From positions 310,001 through 374,000 of the forward strand of contig RZWH01000001.1 of the NCBI GenBank assembly GCA_004005435.1: 64,000 bases of DNA, given 5' to 3'. The translations under genes were made by a program, and so were the position numbers. Origin of the DNA: Rhodobacteraceae bacterium CCMM004. Its GTDB lineage: Bacteria > Pseudomonadota > Alphaproteobacteria > Rhodobacterales > Rhodobacteraceae. Below the pieces are notes generated by a model. It saw only the letters and a list, made by a program, of their open reading frames with translations, was not told the origin of the DNA and did not search any database. Shown here one piece after another: positions 46,324 to 54,454 of the stretch (position 1 is its first letter; the number at the start of each line of letters is the position of its first letter).

Positions 46324-47249
46324 TCAAAGTGCTCTTCGCAGGCGGCCCCACCCGGTGGGAGGACTACCGCGCGCCCCTCGCCGCCGCACTGGCCGAAGCG
46401 GGGGTCGCCGCCGATCTCCGCACCGACCATCCGCCCGAGGCGGTGGACTACATCGTCTACGCGCCGAACGGGCCGGTGTCGGACTTCACCCCCTTCGTGC
46501 GGGCCAAGGCGGTGCTGAACCTCTGGGCCGGGGTCGAGGACGTGGTGGGCAACCCGACCCTGACCCAGCCGCTCTGCCGGATGGTCGACGTCGGCCTGAC
46601 AGAGGGGATGGTGGAATACGTGGTGGGCCACGTCCTGCGCCATCACCTGGGCCTCGACGCGCACATCCTCCGCCAGGACGGCACCTGGCGGCCCTCGGCG
46701 CCGCCGCTCGCCCGCGACCGACGGGTGGGCGTCCTGGGGCTGGGCGCGCTGGGCGCCGCCTGCGCCCGGGCCCTGGCCGGGCTGAACTTCGACGTGGCGG
46801 GATGGAGCCGATCCGAAAAGTCCCTCCCCGGGATCGCCTGCCATGCCGGCGACGGCGGACTCGGCCGGGTCCTCGCCCGGTCCGAGATCGTGGTGACGTT
46901 GCTGCCGCTGACCCCCGAGACCGAGGGCCTCCTGAACGCCGACCGGCTGGCGCGGCTGCCCGAGGGCGCGGTGATCGTGAACCCCGGCCGCGGCCCGCTG
47001 ATCGACGACGAGGCCCTCCTCGCCGCGCTCGACGCCGGGCGGATCGGCCACGCCACGCTCGACGTCTTTCGGGAGGAACCGCTGCCGCCGGAGCATCCGT
47101 TTTGGCCGCATCCGCGAGTCACGGTCACGCCGCACATCGCGTCCGAGACCCGTCCCGCGACTGCCGCCCGTGCCATCGCCGAGAACATCCGGCGCGGCGA
47201 AGAGGGCGCCCCCTTCCTCCACCTGGTCGACCGCGACACGGGCTACTGA
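46320..47249 (+). CDS. D-isomer 2-hydroxyacid dehydrogenase, glyoxylate/hydroxypyruvate reductase A type
   Basis: A 309-residue NAD(P)H-dependent reductase. Rossmann loop VGVLGLGALGAACARAL near residue 138, catalytic arginine in VNPGRGPLIDD, histidine in VTPHIASET. It reduces glyoxylate or hydroxypyruvate. The ATG overlaps the rodA stop by four bases, so it is coupled to the wall operon despite its unrelated function. Twin-palindrome element D follows. Confidence 0.92.
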   Translation: MIKVLFAGGPTRWEDYRAPLAAALAEAGVAADLRTDHPPEAVDYIVYAPNGPVSDFTPFVRAKAVLNLWAGVEDVVGNPTLTQPLCRMVDVGLTEGMVEYVVGHVLRHHLGLDAHILRQDGTWRPSAPPLARDRRVGVLGLGALGAACARALAGLNFDVAGWSRSEKSLPGIACHAGDGGLGRVLARSEIVVTLLPLTPETEGLLNADRLARLPEGAVIVNPGRGPLIDDEALLAALDAGRIGHATLDVFREEPLPPEHPFWPHPRVTVTPHIASETRPATAARAIAENIRRGEEGAPFLHLVDRDTGY

Positions 47250-47254
47250 GGGCG

Positions 47255-47298
47255 CCGGACTTTGCGCAAAGTCCGGCCGGACCCTGCGCAGGGTCCGG
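47255..47298. terminator. Twin-palindrome element D
   Basis: Two perfect 22-bp palindromes (47255-47276 and 47277-47298), each with centre tgcgca, directly abut. It is between the converging ghrA-type and rhodanese genes. Confidence 0.75.
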
Positions 47299-47304
47299 GT
47301 CCGC

Positions 47305-47889
47305 TCAACTGCCGGTGACGGTCAGACCCAGCATCCGCCACGACTGCATCCCGCCGCGGTAATAGCGGATACGCTCGGCGGGATAGCCGGCCGCGATCAT
47401 CTGGCGGATCGCCGTGGGCGACTGTCCGCACCAGAGCCCGTTGCAGAACAGCACGACCTGGGCCGCGTCCGTGCAGTCCCACCCGTCGAAGTCCGGCTCG
47501 CAGCCCAGCTCGCCCAGCCGGTCGGTCATCCGGTCCCAGGGCATGTTGACCGCCCCCGGGATCGTGCCGCCCTCGAACCAGTCGGAGGTGCGGCTGTCGA
47601 CGACCGTCACGTCGGGGTCCGCCAGCGCGTCGAGCAGCTCCAACTCGCCGATGGTTTCGACCCCGTCCGCCGGCGCCATCGGCTGGATGCAGAACGGCGG
47701 GCACGCGCGGGAGGTCCGCGCCCACTCGCCCTCCAGCATCGCGTCCGGGTTCGGGTCGCGCGCGATCTCCACCGGGCCGTCCGGGGTCTCGACGGTCACG
47801 CTCAGGCGGTCGGCGTCGATCCCCACCGGGTCGGCGGCCAGGGCCGGGGCGGCGATCAGCGCCGCGGCGGAAAGGGTTCGTAGAAACAT
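47305..47889 (-). CDS. Exported rhodanese-like protein
   Basis: A 194-residue exported protein with signal peptide (cleavage near ALAAD, residue 20) and a single rhodanese fold. The catalytic-loop cysteine is in FCNGLWCGQSP near residue 150. An extra conserved motif ACPPFCIQPM with two cysteines is near residue 63. It resembles the periplasmic CXXCW-type rhodanese proteins; it may act in periplasmic sulfur or thiol chemistry, consistent with the ccdA gene nearby. Confidence 0.85.
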   Translation of the reverse strand: MFLRTLSAAALIAAPALAADPVGIDADRLSVTVETPDGPVEIARDPNPDAMLEGEWARTSRACPPFCIQPMAPADGVETIGELELLDALADPDVTVVDSRTSDWFEGGTIPGAVNMPWDRMTDRLGELGCEPDFDGWDCTDAAQVVLFCNGLWCGQSPTAIRQMIAAGYPAERIRYYRGGMQSWRMLGLTVTGS

Positions 47890-47948
47890 GTCGGTCCTCC
47901 CTCGGGTTGCATTAGCGCAACGCGGGAGAGCGGCCTGGGGGTCCGGGG

Positions 47949-47996
47949 CCAAGGGCCTTCGAAGGCCCTTGGGTCAAGGCGGTTCGAACCGCCTTG
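47949..47996. terminator. Twin-palindrome element E
   Basis: A perfect 24-bp palindrome (47949-47972, centre ttcgaa) and a perfect 22-bp palindrome (47975-47996, centre ttcgaa) separated by two bases. It lies after the ccdA stop and before the rhodanese start. Confidence 0.75.
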
Positions 47997-48004
47997 GCCC
48001 CGCC

Positions 48005-48760
48005 CTATCCCAGCGTCGCCAGCGCGGGGAACTGTTCCAGGAGCCACCACGAAAACGCCGTGAACTGCCCCGTCAGCATCATCAGCCCCACGGTCCACAA
48101 CAGGAGACCCATCACCCGCTCGATCCGCTCCATGTGGCGCTTCATCCAGGCGATGACGCCGCGCAGGCGCGGAAAGAACGCCGCCACCAGCAGGAACGGG
48201 ATGCCGAGCCCCAGGGCGTAGACGCCCAGGAGCGTGGTGCCGCGGGTCAGCGACGCCTCGGACGCCGCCAGGCTGAGGATCGCCCCCAGTTGCGGCCCGA
48301 TACAGGGCGTCCAACCGAAGGCGAAGGCGAGGCCCAGCACATAGGCGCCGAAGGCCGATCCGCCCCGGTCACCCGCGTCCACCCGCAGTTCTCGGTCCAT
48401 GAAGCCGATGCGGTAGATGCCGATGAAATGGGCCCCAAAGATCATGACGATGATCCCCGCGGCAATGACGAACCAATCCTGGTTCGACAGAAAGAAGCTG
48501 CCGAACGCCGACGCGGTGAAGCCCAGGAACAAAAACACAGTGGAGAGGCCGAGGACGAAGAACGTCGCCGAGAGCAGCACCCGCCGCCGCGCCCGCACCT
48601 CGCCCGCGTCCATCTCGGTCATCGAGATGCCGCCCATATAGGCCAGGTAGGGGGGCACAATGGGCAAGACGCAGGGGCTGAGAAAGCTCAGGACCCCGGC
48701 GGTGAGTGCCACGAGCATCGCCGGCAGGAGCGCGGCGTCGATGATTTCGATCCCGAACAT
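48005..48760 (-). CDS. ccdA: Cytochrome c biogenesis thiol transporter CcdA
   Basis: A 251-residue inner-membrane protein with about six segments. The redox cysteines are in LSFLSPCVLPIVPPYL near residue 30 and WTPCIGPQLGA near residue 152. It carries electrons from cytoplasmic thioredoxin to periplasmic thiol proteins for haem attachment. It lies upstream of the exported rhodanese gene on the same strand. Confidence 0.93.
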   Translation of the reverse strand: MFGIEIIDAALLPAMLVALTAGVLSFLSPCVLPIVPPYLAYMGGISMTEMDAGEVRARRRVLLSATFFVLGLSTVFLFLGFTASAFGSFFLSNQDWFVIAAGIIVMIFGAHFIGIYRIGFMDRELRVDAGDRGGSAFGAYVLGLAFAFGWTPCIGPQLGAILSLAASEASLTRGTTLLGVYALGLGIPFLLVAAFFPRLRGVIAWMKRHMERIERVMGLLLWTVGLMMLTGQFTAFSWWLLEQFPALATLG

Positions 48761-48853
48761 GTCTCTCCTTAGACCGGGACGGAGGCGGCGTCACGGGGGC
48801 GGCGGTCACATCGGCGTGGACAATGCGTCGCCCGTCGGGCAGCGTCAGCGGCA

Positions 48854-49102
48854 ATGGACTACGACGCCGATCTCGACGCGCTGGGGCTGCTATGCCCGCT
48901 GCCGGTTCTGAAGGCCCGCAAGCGGCTTCGCGCGATGGCACCGGGTGCGGTGCTGCGGGTGCGGGCGGACGATCCCGCAGCGGCCATCGACATCCCCCAT
49001 TTCTGCGCCGAGGCGGGGCACGAGATGCTGCACGTCGAAGAGCACGATGCCGCCCAGCACTACTTCCTCCGCAACGGGCGCGAGGGCCGGGCGGGCGTCT
49101 GA
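48854..49102 (+). CDS. TusA-family sulfur-carrier protein
   Basis: An 82-residue protein with LGLLCPLPVLKARKRL; cysteine 14 in the CPxP motif carries persulfide. The fold is that of TusA/SirA, used in tRNA thiolation or sulfur metabolism. Divergent from ccdA. The ATG lies in a region with a weak ribosome site (GCAGCGTCAGCGGCA). Confidence 0.9.
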   Translation: MDYDADLDALGLLCPLPVLKARKRLRAMAPGAVLRVRADDPAAAIDIPHFCAEAGHEMLHVEEHDAAQHYFLRNGREGRAGV

Positions 49103-49268
49103 GGCGCCCGTGCTCTGGGAGGCGGGCGGCGTCACGGTGCCGACCGTCCGAGTCGACGGGAACTGCCCGTCTCACAACTCGATCCATCTGCGAGACAGGG
49201 GGAGCGCCGCGCCGTGGGGGCGGAGTCGCCATGATCGCGCCATCGGGCCGAGCGACGATGGCGACGCT

Positions 49269-49287
49269 GCCCGGCCTGAGGCCGGGC
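49269..49287. terminator. Hairpin between converging tusA-type and lysE-type genes
   Basis: gcccggcc (49269-49276) and ggccgggc (49280-49287) form an 8-bp stem with a 3-base loop in the 246-bp convergent space; the rest of the space shows no gene. Confidence 0.4.
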
Positions 49288-49348
49288 GGGACGTGGGGGT
49301 GCCGCGGGCACACCGGTGGCGATCGCGGCCGACCCCGCGGCGCCGTTC

Positions 49349-49972
49349 TCAGGTCCGGCTGGTGGCGAGGTGGACGCCGAGGCCGATCAGCGTCCCGCCG
49401 CCCAGCCGTGCCGCGAGGCGCCGTGTCCGCACCGCATCGCGCAGCCGCCGGGTCAGACCGGCGGCCAGAGCCACCGCCGCCAGGTCCGCGGCGCTGAACG
49501 CCAGGTTCACCGCCGCCCCGAGAACGGCGAGCTGGGCCCAGAGCGGCAGCGCGGCGCTTGGGTCGGTGAACTGCGGCAGGAAGGCGAGAAAGAACAACGC
49601 GGTCTTGGGGTTCAGGATCTCGACGAGGGCGCTGGCCCCCAGCCCGCCGGGGGCGGGCGGCGGCACAGCCGCGTCGGGGTGCGGGGTCGCGCCGAGGATC
49701 AGCGTCAGGCCGAGCCAGCACAGATAGGCGGCGCCGGCGAGCTTGAACGCCAGGTAGAGGGCCGGCACCGTCTGGAACAAAACCGCGAGGCCGAGCGCGG
49801 CGGCGACCACATGGACGTAGCCGCCCAGATGGACGCCGAGGGCAGAGCGCAGACCGCCGCGCGCCCCATGGGCGACGGTCTGCGCGGCGACGTAGAGCAT
49901 CGCCGGGCCAGGCATCGCCGCGAAGATCAGGGTCGCCGCCGCGAAGGCGGCGAGCAGATCCAGACCCGGCAC
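49349..49972 (-). CDS. LysE/RhtB-family amino-acid exporter
   Basis: A 207-residue inner-membrane protein. The family motif AMPGPAMLYVAAQTVAHGAR is near residue 20, and EILNPKTALFFLAFLPQF is near residue 120. RhtB-like proteins export amino acids or homoserine lactones. The start is taken as GTG at 49972, giving the usual length and placing it 19 bases after the RNase E stop; a longer opening into rne is excluded. Confidence 0.88.
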   Translation of the reverse strand: MPGLDLLAAFAAATLIFAAMPGPAMLYVAAQTVAHGARGGLRSALGVHLGGYVHVVAAALGLAVLFQTVPALYLAFKLAGAAYLCWLGLTLILGATPHPDAAVPPPAPGGLGASALVEILNPKTALFFLAFLPQFTDPSAALPLWAQLAVLGAAVNLAFSAADLAAVALAAGLTRRLRDAVRTRRLAARLGGGTLIGLGVHLATSRT

Positions 49973-49991
49973 CGGCGGACCCGCGCCGGCC

Positions 49992-52697
49992 TCAGCGGCC
50001 CATGGACCACCAGCCCCGGCGCTTGGGCTTTGCCGCCGCGGCGGCGGCGTCGTCCTCGGGCGCGGGGTCCGCGGCCTCGGATTCGGGCTCCGGTTCGTGC
50101 TCGGGCGCTTCGGACGGATCGGCGCCGTTCCCGGCCGCGTGGGCGGGCTCGGGGTCGGACGCGGGTTCGGCCTCCTCGGGCAGCGGCGGCGCGACGGGGG
50201 CGTCTTGGGAAATCCGCTCGGCCACCTCCTCGGGCACCGCGGCGCCCGCTGTGGCCTCGTCCGCAGACGTGTCCTCAGCAGGTTCGGGCGCGGCTGCCCC
50301 CTCTTCAGCAGCCGGAGCGGCGTCAGGGACTCGCGCCTCTTCGGCCCCTTCGGACGGGGTCGCGGCATCGTCGTCCGGCCCGGACTGCGCCTCGACCGGC
50401 GCGGCATCGTCATCGGATGCCACCGGCTGGGGAGCGCTTTCGCTGTCGACGGCGCCCTCCTCCGAGGCACTCTCGCGCTCCGCAGCCTCCTCGGCTCCGG
50501 CCTGGCCGTCGGTCGCGGCGCCCGAGCCCTTGCCGCGGCGGCGGCGGCGGCGGCGGCGCTTCTTGGTCTGGCCTTCGTCGTTGCGCTCTTCCGCGGTCGC
50601 CTCGGCCGCGGCAGGGGCCTCCTCGACCGCTGCTGCCGCCTCTTCGGCCTCGGCGGCCTCCTCGGCGTCGATCTCGCTCATCACCTGGGCGTCCACGGAC
50701 ACCACCGGCGCGGTCTGCCTGACCACCCGCCCGCTCTGGGTCTTGAACTTCTCGATCTTGTAGTCGGGGCTGATCAGCATCGCGTCGGCCTCGATCCGCA
50801 CCGCCATGCCGTAGCGCGCCTCGATCTGGGCGATGTGTTCGCGCTTGTGGTTCATTAGGAAGTTGGCGATGCCCACCGGCACCGTCACCAGGACCTCCTT
50901 GGTGCGGTTCCTGACGCCCTCTTCTTCGAGCTGGCGCAGGATGTTCAGCGACAGGTTGTCGTCCGAGCGCAACAGACCCGTGCCGTGGCAGTGCGGGCAG
51001 GGCTGAGTCGTGGCCTCGATCATGCCCGGCCGCAGGCGCTGCCGCGACATCTCCAAGAGGCCGAAGGCCGAGATGCGGCCCACCTGGATGCGGGCGCGGT
51101 CGGTCTTGAGCTTGTCCTTGAAGCGCTTCTCGACGGCGGCGTTGTTTTTGCGCTCTTCCATGTCGATGAAGTCGATGACGATCAGACCGGCGAGGTCACG
51201 CAGACGGAGCTGGCGGGCGACCTCGTCGGCGGCCTCCAGATTGGTCTTGAGCGCGGTCTCCTCGATCGAGCCCTCCTTGGTCGCCTTGCCCGAGTTCACG
51301 TCGATGGCGACCAGCGCCTCGGTCACGCCGATGACGATGTAGCCGCCCGACTTGAGTTGAACGGTCGGGTTGAACATGGCGCCCAGGTAGCTCTCGACCT
51401 GGTGGCGGGCGAAGAGCGGCATCTGGTCGTGGTAGTTCTTCACGTTCTTGGCGTGGGACGGCATGATCATCTTCATGAAGTCCTTGGCCGTGCGATAGCC
51501 TTCGGCCCCCTCGACCAGCACCTCGTCGATGTCGCGATTGTAGAGGTCGCGGATCGACCGCTTGATGAGGTTGCCCTCCTCATAGATCGGCGCGGGCGCG
51601 ATGGACTTGAGCGTCAGTTCGCGGATCTGCTCCCACAGACGCTGGAGATACTCGTAGTCGCGCTTGATCTCGGTCTTGGTGCGCTTGGCGCCGGCGGTGC
51701 GGACGATTAACCCGGCGCCGCGCGGCACCTCGATGGAGGCGGCGATCTCCTTGAGCTTTTTGCGGTCGGCGGCGTTGGTGATCTTGCGGCTGATGCCGCC
51801 GCCGCGGGCGGTGTTGGGCATCAGCACGCAGTAGCGGCCCGCAAGGCTGAGATAGGTGGTCAGCGCGGCGCCCTTGTTGCCGCGCTCTTCCTTCACCACC
51901 TGGACCAGCATGATCTGGCGGACCTTGATGACCTCCTGGATCTTGTATTTGCGCGCCCGCGGTTTGCGGGGGCGGCGGATCTCGTCGGTGACATCGTCGT
52001 CGGCCACGGATTCGATGTTGGCGTCCCGCTCGGCGGCCTCGTCGGCGGCGACGTAGGGCTGCGGATCGTCGTCCTGGGGCGCGGCGTCATCGGCCGGGGC
52101 CTCGTCGGTCTCGGCATCCGCCTCTTGCGCGTCGTCCTCGTGCGCGTCGTCGCGGGCATCGGTGGCGACGACGTCGACCACGTCCATCCCTGGGATCTCG
52201 GCGGCGATGGCCATGGTCCGGGCCTGGGCGTCGGCATCCGCCTCGCCATCGGACGCGGTGTCGGGCGTGTCGCCCGGATCTGCCTCGGGCGCGACGCTGT
52301 CGACGGCGTCGTCGGCCGCCGCCGTCTTGGCGGCGACGCGGCTGCGGCTGCGACTCCGGCTGCGGGACTTGGGCTTGGGCCGGTCCTCTTCGGCCTCGGC
52401 CTCGGCGGCGAGTTCGGCCTCTTCGGCCAACAGCGCCTCGCGGTCGGCGACCGGGATCTGGTAATAGTCCGGGTGCACCTCAGAGAACGCGAGGAACCCG
52501 TGACGATTGCCGCCGTAATCGACGAAGGCCGCCTGAAGCGACGGTTCGACCCGAGTTATCTTGGCGAGGTAGATGTTGCCGGCGAGCTGCCGCTTGTTTT
52601 CGCTTTCAAAGTCGAATTCCTCGACCTTGTTTCCGTCCACCACGACCACCCGGGTTTCTTCCGGGTGGGTGGCGTCGATGAGCATCTTCTTTGACAT
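49992..52697 (-). CDS. rne: Ribonuclease E
   Basis: A 901-residue endoribonuclease that starts mRNA decay. N-terminal MSKKMLIDATHPEET and S1 domain; a long acidic insertion with RSRSRSRSR (about residues 90-240) interrupts it. Catalytic aspartates are in VAIDVNSG (near 463) and VIDFIDME (near 505). The zinc link CPHCHGTG is near residue 566. The C-terminal 220 residues are acidic and disordered, with a poly-arginine patch and a final RRGWWSMGR tail, likely the degradosome scaffold. No Shine-Dalgarno is obvious before the ATG. Confidence 0.95.
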   Translation of the reverse strand: MSKKMLIDATHPEETRVVVVDGNKVEEFDFESENKRQLAGNIYLAKITRVEPSLQAAFVDYGGNRHGFLAFSEVHPDYYQIPVADREALLAEEAELAAEAEAEEDRPKPKSRSRSRSRSRVAAKTAAADDAVDSVAPEADPGDTPDTASDGEADADAQARTMAIAAEIPGMDVVDVVATDARDDAHEDDAQEADAETDEAPADDAAPQDDDPQPYVAADEAAERDANIESVADDDVTDEIRRPRKPRARKYKIQEVIKVRQIMLVQVVKEERGNKGAALTTYLSLAGRYCVLMPNTARGGGISRKITNAADRKKLKEIAASIEVPRGAGLIVRTAGAKRTKTEIKRDYEYLQRLWEQIRELTLKSIAPAPIYEEGNLIKRSIRDLYNRDIDEVLVEGAEGYRTAKDFMKMIMPSHAKNVKNYHDQMPLFARHQVESYLGAMFNPTVQLKSGGYIVIGVTEALVAIDVNSGKATKEGSIEETALKTNLEAADEVARQLRLRDLAGLIVIDFIDMEERKNNAAVEKRFKDKLKTDRARIQVGRISAFGLLEMSRQRLRPGMIEATTQPCPHCHGTGLLRSDDNLSLNILRQLEEEGVRNRTKEVLVTVPVGIANFLMNHKREHIAQIEARYGMAVRIEADAMLISPDYKIEKFKTQSGRVVRQTAPVVSVDAQVMSEIDAEEAAEAEEAAAAVEEAPAAAEATAEERNDEGQTKKRRRRRRRRGKGSGAATDGQAGAEEAAERESASEEGAVDSESAPQPVASDDDAAPVEAQSGPDDDAATPSEGAEEARVPDAAPAAEEGAAAPEPAEDTSADEATAGAAVPEEVAERISQDAPVAPPLPEEAEPASDPEPAHAAGNGADPSEAPEHEPEPESEAADPAPEDDAAAAAAKPKRRGWWSMGR

Positions 52698-53111
52698 TGA
52701 GTGGCTTTCGCGCCGTCCACATCCTCGAACCCGGCGGACCGGGCGGGGTATGGCGGCGTTGTCTGGGGGCGATCAACACCGCGCAGCGGCGTGCGGGACC
52801 GGGCCTTGCGGCCGTTCCCTCCTGCCGTGTTCGTCGCGCGCGCATCATCGCGGTTCTTCTCCGGCGCCGCCGATTGGGGCGCCCATTCACAGCCCGGCCG
52901 TCATGCGGCCCGCGGGCAATTGCCTGGCCTTGCGGCCGATCTACCGGAACGGCGCGAACGTCCGGCCCCAAAGGGCCATGCGCCGACGCGGTGAATTCTC
53001 AAGAGGCGGACCGCCCTGGCGGCGCACACCTGCTCGGGGCGACCATAAGGGGGGGCGGCATGAAATGACAATGCCTGAAATGATCGGTTTAGTCCGGCCC
53101 GCGCGCGACCC
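52698..53111 (-). promoter_or_regulatory. Long upstream region of rne
   Basis: This 414-bp space between the DctD-like stop and the rne start has no gene. In many bacteria the rne 5' leader is long and used for autoregulation; length and position fit this, but no specific structure could be assigned. Confidence 0.4.
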
Positions 53112-54443
53112 TCATAGATAGTCCGAGCGGCTGAGCCCGTATTTCGCCATCTTCTCGTTCAGGGTGCGGCGCGGCAGGCACAGCTCTTCCATCACCGCGA
53201 CGATGGAGCCGCGGTGGCGGCGCATGGTGTTGTCGATGAGCATCCGCTCGAAGGCGTCGACATACTCCTTCAGCGGCTTGCCCTCGGTGGTCATGCCCGG
53301 CCCCGCCTCTTCGCTGTCGGCCATCAGGAGCGACGAGATCGTGCCGGTGCCGCGGCGGTTTTGCAGAACCGCGCGCTCGGCCACGTTGATCAGTTGGCGG
53401 ATGTTGCCCGGCCACGGCGCCTGGAGGAGTTGCGCCGCCTCCTGAGCGCTGATTTCTGGGGCGGGACAGCCGTATTCCTCGGCGAACTGCTCGGAAAAGC
53501 GGGTGAACAGCGTGAGGATGTCCTCCCCCCGGGTGCGGAGCGGCGGCACCGTGATCTTCATCGTCGCCAGGCGATAGTAGAGGTCGGGGCGCAGCACGTC
53601 CTCGCAGGTCTTGCCCTGTTCGGACAGATTCGACACCGCCACGATGCGCGTCTCGGCCGGGGTGCCCTGGTCGTTCATCCAGCTCAGAAGCCGCCCCTGC
53701 ACCGTCTCGGGCAGGGCATCGACGTCCTCGATCACCAGCGTCCCGCCCCGCGCTTCCTCCAGCAGCGGCAGTTGCCCGTCGTCGCCCATCGGCCCGAACA
53801 GCCGCTGGATCAGCGCCGCCTCGTCCCGGCCCAGCGCCGAGAAGAGCACAAACTTGCGCCCAGCCTTGGCACCGACGGCGTGCAGCGCGTGCGCCACCAG
53901 CGTCTTGCCGGTCCCCGTCTCGCCGTCGATCAACACGTGGCCGTCGGCCTGGCCCAGGTCCAGGATGTCCTCGCGCAGCCGCTCCATCACCGGGGACGAG
54001 CCGATGAGCTTGCGCATGATGCCGGTGCCGTCCGACAGCTCGCGCCGCAGCGCCCGGTTGTCGAGCGTCAGCCGCCGCTTGACCGTCGCCTTCTTGGCCA
54101 GCTCGGTCATCCGGTCGGGGTTGAACGGCTTTTCCAGAAAGTCGAAGGCGCCGACGCGCATCGCCTCGACCGCCATGGGCACGTCGCCATGGCCTGTGAT
54201 CATGATGACCGGCAGGGACGAATCGACGCTCATCAGCCGCTTGAGCAGGCCCATGCCGTCGATCCCCGGCATCTTGATGTCGCTCACCACCACGCCGGGA
54301 TAGTCGGCGCCCACGGTCTTGAGCGCTTCCTCGGCGCTGGCAAAGGTTTCGGTGTCGAAGCCCGACAGCGACAGCCACTGGCTGATCGACTGGCGCATGT
54401 CCTGTTCGTCGTCGACGATCGCGATCTTCATGGTCTGGGCCAT
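53112..54443 (-). CDS. DctD-like response regulator lacking the sigma-54 loop
   Basis: A 443-residue regulator: receiver with phospho-acceptor Asp55 (VVSDIKMPG), AAA+ domain with Walker A GETGTGKT at 174-181, and C-terminal Fis-type helix-turn-helix (RRTLNEKMAKYGL). The GAFTGA loop that contacts sigma-54 is deleted: the region near residues 210-228 reads IQRLFGPMGDDGQLPLL. Walker B reads TLVIEDVD instead of the usual DE order. So it probably activates without sigma-54 or acts by DNA binding. Eleven bases after the DctB-like kinase gene. Confidence 0.88.
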   Translation of the reverse strand: MAQTMKIAIVDDEQDMRQSISQWLSLSGFDTETFASAEEALKTVGADYPGVVVSDIKMPGIDGMGLLKRLMSVDSSLPVIMITGHGDVPMAVEAMRVGAFDFLEKPFNPDRMTELAKKATVKRRLTLDNRALRRELSDGTGIMRKLIGSSPVMERLREDILDLGQADGHVLIDGETGTGKTLVAHALHAVGAKAGRKFVLFSALGRDEAALIQRLFGPMGDDGQLPLLEEARGGTLVIEDVDALPETVQGRLLSWMNDQGTPAETRIVAVSNLSEQGKTCEDVLRPDLYYRLATMKITVPPLRTRGEDILTLFTRFSEQFAEEYGCPAPEISAQEAAQLLQAPWPGNIRQLINVAERAVLQNRRGTGTISSLLMADSEEAGPGMTTEGKPLKEYVDAFERMLIDNTMRRHRGSIVAVMEELCLPRRTLNEKMAKYGLSRSDYL

Positions 54444-54454
54444 GCCTAAGCTCC

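Noticed and set aside
53112-54443. Ordinary sigma-54-dependent activator
   Set aside because: No GAFTGA loop is present between the Walker A and Walker B motifs.
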